Positions 7,581 to 14,211 of a stretch of 42,313 nucleotides of DNA are shown piece after piece (the first letter of the stretch is position 1; each line of letters begins with the position of its first letter). The position numbers and the translations under genes are program-made. Under the pieces are notes generated by a model, which had not been told where the DNA came from, ran no database searches, and saw nothing but the letters and a program-made list of their open reading frames with translations. The DNA comes from Hyphomicrobiales bacterium. Lineage in GTDB: Bacteria > Pseudomonadota > Alphaproteobacteria > Rhizobiales > Rhizobiaceae. The stretch covers positions 1 through 42,313 of the forward strand of contig JAALLE010000029.1 of assembly GCA_011087605.1 (NCBI GenBank), written 5' to 3'.

Positions 7581-7592
7581 TCTTTACCAATC
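7567..7592. promoter_or_regulatory. Inverted repeat over the GntR gene start
   Basis: GATTGGT (7567-7573) and ACCAATC (7586-7592) are mirror copies around the GntR start codon at 7578-7580. The half-site ATTGGT matches that of the large palindrome at 7687-7715, so this may be an autoregulatory site. Confidence 0.4.
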
Positions 7593-7686
7593 CTTATATT
7601 GGGTTTATTTTGGGGCTATCCAATGTGCAACTGTTCACACTAATGTACATAAAGCAAGGTTTTCTGCTGGCAATCAATTACACGAT

Positions 7687-7715
7687 TTTTTGACCAATTT
7701 GAAATTGGTCAAAAA
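7687..7715. promoter_or_regulatory. Perfect palindromic operator of the FAH/ABC operon
   Basis: Two perfect 14-bp arms, TTTTGACCAATTT and its mirror with the outer T/A pair added, flank a single central G at 7701. The core GACCAAT...ATTGGTC resembles operators of FCD-type GntR regulators. It lies 43 bp before the TTG start of the operon and 107 bp from the GntR start, the expected place for a repressor of the divergent operon. Confidence 0.75.
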
Positions 7716-7758
7716 TTTTGATTTCGATGCAAGGGTGGATTAAATAGGAGGCTGCGGC

Positions 7759-8718
7759 TTGAAGATCGTCACGTATCAGTCCGGAAATGAACTTCGGGCC
7801 GGCTTGATTGTCGATGAAGGCCGAATTCTTGATGTTTCGTCAGCCTTTCAGGCGGCGCAGGAATCTGGTTTGCTGGCATCTGACCTGCAAGCACCCAACT
7901 CCGTTCTCGATATTATTTCTGGTGGAAATGCAATGAGCCAGGCCTGCAACACCGTGTTGTCGGCCGTCAGGTCAGGAGACCAGGTTTTTACCGGCGAAAA
8001 TGCATCGGAAGTCATATTGGTGGCTCCAATCCCCAAACCGTTGAAGAATGTGTTTTGTGTCGGCAGCAATTACCGTGCCCATGTGACTGAAGCCAGCAGG
8101 GCTCAGGCGAAAGAAGACAAAACCCCGAAACTTCCGGTATTTTTTACCAAACCACCAACGGCGGTCGTTGGACCAGACGCCCAAGTTCAACTCAATCCAG
8201 TTGTTTCAAAAAAGATGGATTACGAGGTCGAACTTGCCGTGATATTTGGTTCAACCGGCACAAACATCTCCCAAGCCGACGCAATTGATCACATATTTGG
8301 ATTTTCCATAATCAATGACGTGACCGCCCGCGATTTGCAGCGCGCCCATGGCGGGCAATTCCTGAAAGGCAAGGGCTTGGATACAACCTGCCCATTTGGA
8401 CCGCATATTGTGACGATTGATGAACTGCCAAATTTCGACAATTTGCGGATCAGTCTTTCTGTTAACGGCGAAACACGACAGGACGGCAATACGCGGGATA
8501 TGATTTTCAGCATTCCCCGGCTTATCGAATCTCTATCTGAGGGGCTCACACTTGAGCCCGGCGATATTTTAGCCACGGGCACACCGTCGGGAGTTGGTTA
8601 TGCAATGGAACCGCCACACTGGTTGGTCGATGGTGATACGGTCACCTGTAAGATCGAAGGCGTCGGCGAGTTGACAAATACCATTCAAAATACCGGATCT
8701 TCGGCATTTGCCGCCTAG
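7759..8718 (+). CDS. Fumarylacetoacetate hydrolase (FAH) family protein, long type
   Basis: The protein has 319 residues. The C-terminal two thirds is the FAH fold, which cleaves C-C bonds in acylpyruvates or hydrates/decarboxylates 2-oxoacids using Mg2+ or Mn2+. Active-site features visible are VGSNYRAHVTEASR (catalytic His region), the metal ligands in MDYEVELAVIFG, then INDVTARDLQ, and GDILATGTPSGVG at the end. The N-terminal ~80 residues match the small extra domain of the longer FAH members. The start is TTG 7759 with AGGAGG seven bases upstream. It is the first gene of the operon controlled from the palindrome at 7687-7715. A second, shorter FAH protein is encoded at 13427, so two successive or alternative cleavage steps are possible. 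Confidence 0.9.
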   Translation: MKIVTYQSGNELRAGLIVDEGRILDVSSAFQAAQESGLLASDLQAPNSVLDIISGGNAMSQACNTVLSAVRSGDQVFTGENASEVILVAPIPKPLKNVFCVGSNYRAHVTEASRAQAKEDKTPKLPVFFTKPPTAVVGPDAQVQLNPVVSKKMDYEVELAVIFGSTGTNISQADAIDHIFGFSIINDVTARDLQRAHGGQFLKGKGLDTTCPFGPHIVTIDELPNFDNLRISLSVNGETRQDGNTRDMIFSIPRLIESLSEGLTLEPGDILATGTPSGVGYAMEPPHWLVDGDTVTCKIEGVGELTNTIQNTGSSAFAA

Positions 8719-8780
8719 GCAAATCTGAATTCGGCGAAAAGAATCCATAGTGGATAGATGAACAAACCAGGGAGGATAAA

Positions 8781-9785
8781 ATGATTGGATTATCAATACT
8801 GAAGGGGGCCGCAACGGCCACCGTGGTGGCGGCGGGCCTCGTTCTTGCCGCACCAGCTGCCTTTGCGCAGGACAAGGGAACCATGCGGGTCGCATTCGGG
8901 GACGTGCCTGGTGGCGAGATGACCAACTTCATGATCGCTGTTGCCCGTGCTGAAGAGCGCGGTGTCAAAGTCGATACGGTCTTTTTGAAGTCTGAGGATC
9001 TTGCAGCGCAAGCCATCGTGAGTGGTGATGCCGATATCGGTGTAGGAACGCCGTATGGTCTGATTCAACGGGTTAACGCACCGATCCGCATGTTCTACCA
9101 GCTTTCAATGCTGCGCTTCTATCCAGTCGCAAACGCTGAAAAATACAGCAGCTGGAAGGATCTCGATGGTGCAAAAGTCGCCGTGCACGGACGTGGCTCG
9201 GGTACCGAGGCGCTGATGCAGGTTATGGCCAAAGCACATGGTGTGAAATACGAAAGTGTCAGTTATGTGCCCGGTTCCGGTGTACGTGCCGGTGCGCTGA
9301 TGCAAGGCCGGATTGACGTGTCGATCGTCGACTATGAGCGCAAGCGCCTGCTGGAACGTGAAGCGCCTGGAAAATTCGTCTTCCTGGATATCCCGGATAT
9401 CAAGGCAACTGACGAAGCACTCTATGCCAATACAAATTGGCTGGAGAAAGAGGAAGAAGCCGTTGCAATTCTCGTGGAAGAATTGATCAAGGTATGGCGC
9501 GAGATCAACGAAGATCCTTCGAAGATCGTCAGCCTGCGCGACAAATACAACGTGCTGCCTGATATCGAAAAGGTTGAAGTTGACGAGCTCCTGCCAGCAT
9601 TCTCGCAGGGTGTTTCGATCAATCTGTTCCCGAATGATGGCGGTACCGCTGCCTCAGTTAAGGAAGATTTCGACTTCTTCACCACGTCGGGCTCGCTCGA
9701 AGGCAATGCGGCTGACCTGAAGGTTGAAGACTTCTGGTACCTTGGACCAGCAACTGCTGCTGCAGCCAAGCTGGACGCAAACTAA
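8781..9785 (+). CDS. ABC transporter substrate-binding protein, NMT1/THI5-SsuA-like
   Basis: A 334-residue periplasmic binding protein. The N-terminal Sec signal (TATVVAAGLVLAAPAAFA, cleavage before QDKG near residue 30) precedes a type II solute-binding fold with the NMT1/SsuA pattern: SEDLAAQAIVSGDADIGVGTP and WKDLDGAKVAVHGRGSGTEALM. Such proteins deliver organosulfonates, aromatic acids or pyrimidine-like compounds to SsuBC-type importers; the ligand is not predictable here. ATG 8781 follows GGGAGG. It is the second gene of the operon and is followed by a strong hairpin (9797-9823) before the permease gene, which would allow more binding protein than membrane components to be made. Confidence 0.9.
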   Translation: MIGLSILKGAATATVVAAGLVLAAPAAFAQDKGTMRVAFGDVPGGEMTNFMIAVARAEERGVKVDTVFLKSEDLAAQAIVSGDADIGVGTPYGLIQRVNAPIRMFYQLSMLRFYPVANAEKYSSWKDLDGAKVAVHGRGSGTEALMQVMAKAHGVKYESVSYVPGSGVRAGALMQGRIDVSIVDYERKRLLEREAPGKFVFLDIPDIKATDEALYANTNWLEKEEEAVAILVEELIKVWREINEDPSKIVSLRDKYNVLPDIEKVEVDELLPAFSQGVSINLFPNDGGTAASVKEDFDFFTTSGSLEGNAADLKVEDFWYLGPATAAAAKLDAN

Positions 9786-9796
9786 GCGTATCTGTG

Positions 9797-9823
9797 AGCC
9801 CCCGGGAGCAATTTCCGGGGGCT
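9797..9823 (+). terminator. Intercistronic hairpin after the binding-protein gene
   Basis: AGCCCCCGG and CCGGGGGCT form a perfect 9-bp GC-rich stem around a 9-nt loop, followed by TTCAAT. It lies between the binding-protein and permease genes. With only a weak T tract it is probably a partial terminator or 3' mRNA stabiliser rather than the operon end. Confidence 0.65.
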
Positions 9824-9861
9824 TTCAATCAAACGAATCCAACTCTATTAGGGGTCGCTCA

Positions 9862-10677
9862 ATGACCACGACAGCAAGTCCCGATACGGCAGGCGTTGAA
9901 CCCTCCGTAAACAGCACGGGTCTGAGGTTTTCAGGACTGCAGCTTCGACTGATGTCAATCGTCGGCTTTTTCCTGGCATGGGAAATTTCAGGACATGTTC
10001 CGATAAGCCCGGCATTCCCAACTTTCAGCGCCACCATTATGGCGATGCTCGAGATGATCTTCGACGGAAGTTTGTTTCTCGCATATTTTGAGACGCTCAA
10101 GCCACTGGCACTGGGTGTCGGGATTTCTGCCTTTTTTGGCGTCGCAATCGGCGTCTCAATGGGGTTGAACAAGAAGTCACGCTGGCTTTGGGAGCCCATC
10201 TTCGTGGTGCTTCAGGCTTCTCCTGTAGCCGCCCTGATCCCGCTGATCACTTATGCTTACGGTATTGGCCTTACTGCCAAGACTGTGGCCGTTATTATTC
10301 TGGCGTCGCCGATCATCGTGCTGAACACCTACAAAGCGGTGGGCAATGCAAGCCCGGTGCTTGTACAGATGTCACGAGCCTTTCAAGGCACCCGCATGCA
10401 GGAAATCTGGAAAGTCATCATCCCCAATGCGGCGCCGGTCATTTTTGCCGGCCTGCGCCTTGGTGTTGCGGCCGGCTTCATCGGGGTCATTCTTGCGGAA
10501 TTGCTGATCACGCCAACAGGGATTGGCGACATCATTTCCTACAACCGCTCCATCGCCAAATACCCGCATATGTATGCGGCAGTTCTTTCAATCATCGTTT
10601 TTTCAGCGGTGATGGTTGGACTGCTGGAAAAGGCCGAAGTGAAATACTTCCGTCCTGAAAAGAAACGAGGCCACTGA
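9862..10677 (+). CDS. ABC transporter permease, SsuC/TauC-like
   Basis: A 271-residue inner-membrane protein with about six hydrophobic segments. The EAA loop that contacts the ATPase is visible as AFQGTRMQEIWKVIIPNAAPVIFAGLRLG. ATG 9862 (MTTTASP) with AGGGG upstream is used; the frame is open further 5' but runs through the hairpin and the end of the preceding gene. Its stop overlaps the ATG of the ATPase gene by one base, so the two are translationally coupled. A second permease gene of the same family lies after the ATPase, unusual for SsuABC-type systems, which normally use one permease as a homodimer. Confidence 0.9.
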   Translation: MTTTASPDTAGVEPSVNSTGLRFSGLQLRLMSIVGFFLAWEISGHVPISPAFPTFSATIMAMLEMIFDGSLFLAYFETLKPLALGVGISAFFGVAIGVSMGLNKKSRWLWEPIFVVLQASPVAALIPLITYAYGIGLTAKTVAVIILASPIIVLNTYKAVGNASPVLVQMSRAFQGTRMQEIWKVIIPNAAPVIFAGLRLGVAAGFIGVILAELLITPTGIGDIISYNRSIAKYPHMYAAVLSIIVFSAVMVGLLEKAEVKYFRPEKKRGH

Positions 10678-11525
10678 TGAACACCGCAGTTCTTGAAGAA
10701 GTGAGATCACCGATGAACAAGGCAATTCACGTGTCACTGCCAGATGCGACTACTCCCACCGACCCGAGCGCCAACATTGTGTCCGTCCGCGGCATCACGA
10801 AGTTTTACGGCTCAGACGTACATGCTCTGGAAGACGTCAATCTTGACTTTCCAACGGGCCAGATGACGACTTTGCTGGGGCCTTCTGGCTGTGGCAAGAC
10901 AACTCTGCTGAAGATCATTGCCGGGCTTTTGGACAGCACTTCCGGTGAGGTGATGGTGAAGGGCAAGACGGTGACCAGTCCGGGCCCGGAACGGGCGTTT
11001 GTATTTCAGGATTTCGCCCTGCTGCCCTGGGCCACTGTTACGCGCAACGTCGCCTTTGGCCTGGAACTGACCGGCGTCCCGCTCAAAGAGCGCGAAGCAA
11101 AGGCGAAGACCTATATCGAGAAAGTGGGCCTATCGGGGTTCGAGGATAAGTATCCGCACGAATTGTCTGGAGGCATGCGACAGCGTGTCGGGCTTGCCCG
11201 TGCGCTGGCGGTTGACGCGGATGTCTTGCTGATGGACGAGCCGTTTTCTGCCGTTGACGAACAGAATCGGCGCAAATTTCAGGAAGATCTTTTGCATCTC
11301 CTTTCGGTTGAGAAAAAAACCGTGATCTTCGTTACCCATTCAATCGAAGAGGCGGTCTATGTCTCCGATCAGATTGTACTGCTTTCGCCAAGGCCGGGAC
11401 GGATCCATTCGATTATCCGCCCTGAACTGGATCGCTCCAGCAGTCCCGACGACATACGTCGCGACAAGGTTTACCTCGATACAGTTGAGGAAATCTGGGG
11501 CAATATTCGCGAATACCTGGACTGA
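10677..11525 (+). CDS. ABC transporter ATPase, SsuB/TauB-like
   Basis: The 282-residue nucleotide-binding subunit has all expected motifs: Walker A GPSGCGKTT, Q-loop FVFQDFALLPW, signature LSGGMRQRVGLA, Walker B VLLMDEPFSAVDE and the switch histidine in FVTHSIEEA. It energises import of the ligand bound by the product of 8781. Its start overlaps the upstream permease stop, and it is followed after 13 bp by the second permease, whose ribosome binding site (GAGGAGG) is in the gap. The first ~35 residues before VRGITKFYG are an extension without an obvious role. Confidence 0.95.
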   Translation: MNTAVLEEVRSPMNKAIHVSLPDATTPTDPSANIVSVRGITKFYGSDVHALEDVNLDFPTGQMTTLLGPSGCGKTTLLKIIAGLLDSTSGEVMVKGKTVTSPGPERAFVFQDFALLPWATVTRNVAFGLELTGVPLKEREAKAKTYIEKVGLSGFEDKYPHELSGGMRQRVGLARALAVDADVLLMDEPFSAVDEQNRRKFQEDLLHLLSVEKKTVIFVTHSIEEAVYVSDQIVLLSPRPGRIHSIIRPELDRSSSPDDIRRDKVYLDTVEEIWGNIREYLD

Positions 11526-11538
11526 GGAGGGCTGAAAA

Positions 11539-11615
11539 ATGAAAGTTGCCGGATATGAAATCCCCCTGTCTTCTCGCTGCTGATCTGGATAGGCCTTTGG
11601 GAAATCGCAGGTCGA
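11539..11615 (+). other. Frameshifted 5' end of the second permease gene
   Basis: ATG 11539 follows a strong GAGGAGG site and reads MKVAGYEIPLSSRC then a stop. The next frame continues with VFSLLLIWIGLWEIAGR and runs without a break into the permease starting at Met 11616. Adding one base in the run of five Cs at 11562-11566 would join the two into one protein of about 252 residues, normal for the family, restoring the first membrane helix. This is either a sequencing/assembly error in a homopolymer or a real inactivating indel. Confidence 0.75.
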
Positions 11616-12293
11616 ATGGACCTGGCGTTTATTTTGCCTCCATTTTCATCGGTGCTTGGCGAGTTGACCACATTGATCTTACGTCACGATTTCCACGCGG
11701 CCGCGTGGCAAACGTTCCAGGCCTTTGCTATCGGAATGTTCTTTGCGATCACCGGTGGCATTGCGCTTGGCTTTATCATGGGTACCAGCAAGACGGCCAA
11801 CAACATTTTGGGGATGTGGGTCAACATCTTTGCAAGTGCTCCGCTGTCATCGGTGGTTCCGGTATTGATGTTGTTGTTCGGATTGGGACAATTGACCGTA
11901 GTGGTGATTGTAATTTTGTTTTCCATCTGGATCATTGCGCTGGACACCTATGCAGGGGTTCACCATACGTCGAATTCCCTAAAGGAAATGGGGCGTTCTT
12001 TTGGCGCAAACCAAAGACAGCTTCTGGTCAAGATCCTGTTTTGGGCAGCGTTGCCGGAAATCCTCGCGGGAGTCCGGCTCGGTCTGATCCGCGCGGTTAA
12101 GGGAATCGTGATTGGGCAATTATTGTTGTCGGTTGTGGCACTGGGTCGGATGTTTCGGACATTTTCGGACAATTTCCAGTTCGAGGAATTCTGGGCATTG
12201 ACGCTGATTCTGTTTGTATTCGCCTTGTTGTTCTCAACGCTGATTGGGCGACTTGAAAGCAAAGTCGAATATTACGCCGGTACCAGAGACTGA
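11616..12293 (+). CDS. ABC transporter permease, SsuC/TauC-like (5' end shifted out of frame)
   Basis: This open frame gives 225 residues beginning after what should be the first transmembrane helix. The rest is a normal permease: WQTFQAFAIGMFFAITGGIALGFIMG, then VVPVLMLLFGLGQLTVVVIVI, the EAA loop SFGANQRQLLVKILFWAALPEILAGVRLG, and a last helix LTLILFVFALLFSTLIG. Met 11616 has no good ribosome binding site; the true start is most likely ATG 11539 in another frame, separated by a 1-base deletion in a C run. If the frameshift is real, the protein lacks its first helix and the importer may depend on the permease at 9862 alone. The stop is 10 bp before the dehydrogenase start. Confidence 0.85.
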   Translation: MDLAFILPPFSSVLGELTTLILRHDFHAAAWQTFQAFAIGMFFAITGGIALGFIMGTSKTANNILGMWVNIFASAPLSSVVPVLMLLFGLGQLTVVVIVILFSIWIIALDTYAGVHHTSNSLKEMGRSFGANQRQLLVKILFWAALPEILAGVRLGLIRAVKGIVIGQLLLSVVALGRMFRTFSDNFQFEEFWALTLILFVFALLFSTLIGRLESKVEYYAGTRD

Positions 12294-12303
12294 GGTAAAT
12301 GGT

Positions 12304-13368
12304 ATGACTCAGTCGGGGGCGAAATTCCCAGCCAAAATGCTTGAGCAATTCCTTGCAGAAGCGTTTATGGCTCTTGAGGTTCCAGCGGCAGATTCCCAAA
12401 CCGTTGCAGGTTTGATGGTCGAAGCAGACCTTTTGGGCTACGATACGCATGGGTCGTTTCGTCTAAGACAATATGTGAACCGGTTGCGGGATGGTGGAAA
12501 CAATCCCGTTGCAAAGGTCCACACTGCCGTTGACCGCGCCTCAACCGCCATTGTCGATGGAGACAATGGTTTGGGACATCTTGCAATGCGCCATGCCGCC
12601 GATCAGGCGGTAGCGAAAGCTCGTGAAAGTGGCGTTGGGTGGATTGGGGTCCGCAATGGCAATCATGCCGGCCCGGCGTCTTTATATGTCAACATGATTG
12701 CCGAACACGACATGATCGGAATTGTCGGAGCCGTCGGTAGTGCCAACCACGTAGCCCCATTTGGTGGTCTTGATCTGCTCTTGGGTACCAACCCACTTGC
12801 TATTGCAATTCCTGCTGGCGAAAAGCCCTTATTCGTTCTGGACATGGCGACGACCAATGCCGCGGCAGGCAAGATCAAGGTTCTGGCACAGCGTGGTGAG
12901 CAAATGCCAGAAGGCTGGATGGTTGATCGCGAGGGCAATCCCCTGACAGATCCGACGCGTCAAAGCGAAGGACTGTTGCTGCCCATTGGCGGCGCAAAGG
13001 GATACGGCCTGGCAATGGCCATTGGGCTGATTGCCGGAACTCTGAACGGGGCGGCATTCGGCAAAGATGTGGTCAATTTCACCAAACAGACCGCTACTCC
13101 AACCAATACCGGGCAGTTCGTAGCAGCCATATCAATTGAGGCATTTGGGCCTGTCGATGCTTTCAAGTCCACGGTTGATGGAATTTTTGCGTCGTTTTGC
13201 GACTCTACGTCTTTCCCAGGTGGCAGTCCTGTGCGAATACCGGGACAAGACCGGGGTAATGTGCGCGCCGAGCGAGAAAAAAATGGCATTCCTCTGCATC
13301 CAAATCTGGTCAAAACCCTCAACGAAATAGCCGCCGAGCTCAATATCCAAGAGTTGGTAACCAATTGA
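12304..13368 (+). CDS. Ldh2-family malate/L-lactate/2-hydroxyacid dehydrogenase
   Basis: A 354-residue NAD(P)-dependent oxidoreductase of the malate/L-lactate/sulfolactate dehydrogenase (Ldh2, YlbC-like) family, a fold distinct from classical MDH. Markers are ADLLGYDTHGSFRL with the catalytic-type His, VRNGNHAGPASLY, GTNPLAIAIP, LDMATTNAAAGKI and PIGGAKGYGLAMAI. The enzymes interconvert a 2-hydroxyacid and the 2-oxoacid in the cytoplasm. The frame opens 60 bp upstream inside the permease gene; ATG 12304 is chosen with GAGG before it. In this operon it could feed a 2-oxoacid to, or take one from, the FAH hydrolases. The exact substrate is unknown. Confidence 0.92.
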   Translation: MTQSGAKFPAKMLEQFLAEAFMALEVPAADSQTVAGLMVEADLLGYDTHGSFRLRQYVNRLRDGGNNPVAKVHTAVDRASTAIVDGDNGLGHLAMRHAADQAVAKARESGVGWIGVRNGNHAGPASLYVNMIAEHDMIGIVGAVGSANHVAPFGGLDLLLGTNPLAIAIPAGEKPLFVLDMATTNAAAGKIKVLAQRGEQMPEGWMVDREGNPLTDPTRQSEGLLLPIGGAKGYGLAMAIGLIAGTLNGAAFGKDVVNFTKQTATPTNTGQFVAAISIEAFGPVDAFKSTVDGIFASFCDSTSFPGGSPVRIPGQDRGNVRAEREKNGIPLHPNLVKTLNEIAAELNIQELVTN

Positions 13369-13426
13369 ATTTGTAAAACTATCGGTGTTTGAAAGTGAAA
13401 CACCTCTACTGCTGAAAGAAATCAAG

Positions 13427-14113
13427 ATGAACTATATTTTTCCACCCCAAAATCAAACGATATTGCCGATTCGCGGAAAAGAGGAAGTTTTCCCGGTTAA
13501 CCGGGTCTATTGCGTGGGGCGAAACTATGCAGCACATGCGATTGAAATGGGGCATGATCCTGACAAAGAACCGCCGTTCTTTTTCCAGAAGAATCCAGAC
13601 AACATTCTGCTGCAGGGAAGTGATTTCCCGTACCCGCCCATGACCCAGGACGTTCACCATGAAATCGAAATGGTGGTGGCACTGAAATCCGGCGGAGACA
13701 ATATTTCCGCCGAAAAGGCGATGGACTGTGTGTATGGGTATGGCGTGTCGCTCGACATGACCCGGCGCGACCTGCAGGGTGAAATGAAAAAACTTGGACG
13801 GCCATGGGAAATCGGCAAGGCGTTTGAGCATTCTGCTCCCTGTTCGGAACTTGTATCCGCCGATGATATTGGGCATCCCACGGAGGGAGCTGTTTGGTTG
13901 AAGATCAATGGAGAGACGCGTCAGGAAGGTGATCTCAATCAGTTGATCTGGAAGATTCCCGAAATGATATCCTACCTTTCCGATCACTTCACGCTGCATT
14001 CCGGCGATATCATCCTGACCGGTACACCGTCCGGTGTGGGCCCCGTTGCTAAGGGAGACAAGATACATGGACACGTTGCAGGCGTCGGAGATCTGCACGT
14101 CAACGTATCTTGA
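13427..14113 (+). CDS. FAH-family hydrolase, short type (fumarylpyruvate hydrolase-like)
   Basis: The 228-residue protein is of the short FAH class that includes fumarylpyruvate hydrolases and acylpyruvases. Active-site sequence is clear: CVGRNYAAHAIEMG, the metal-binding pair in DVHHEIEMVVAL, GYGVSLDMTRRDLQ, GKAFEHSAP and GDIILTGTPSGVGPV. It would split an acylpyruvate into pyruvate and an organic acid such as fumarate. The ORF opens 42 bp earlier, but ATG 13427 is better placed relative to the conserved start of the family. It follows the dehydrogenase by 58 bp and precedes the 2-hydroxyacid oxidase. This is the second FAH gene of the operon. Confidence 0.92.
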   Translation: MNYIFPPQNQTILPIRGKEEVFPVNRVYCVGRNYAAHAIEMGHDPDKEPPFFFQKNPDNILLQGSDFPYPPMTQDVHHEIEMVVALKSGGDNISAEKAMDCVYGYGVSLDMTRRDLQGEMKKLGRPWEIGKAFEHSAPCSELVSADDIGHPTEGAVWLKINGETRQEGDLNQLIWKIPEMISYLSDHFTLHSGDIILTGTPSGVGPVAKGDKIHGHVAGVGDLHVNVS

Positions 14114-14211
14114 CTTCAGGAAACTTGACGCTTCGGCGCTTAGACTCTTGAATTGTGAATTCTAGAGCCGTTCAGGCTATATGACGTCGAGATGAGCAAT
14201 TGGATCTGGGC

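Noticed and set aside
11555-11570. C-run in the second permease considered as a programmed frameshift site.
   Set aside because: No slippery heptamer, stimulating stem-loop or upstream Shine-Dalgarno-like stimulator at the right distance is seen; an indel is simpler.
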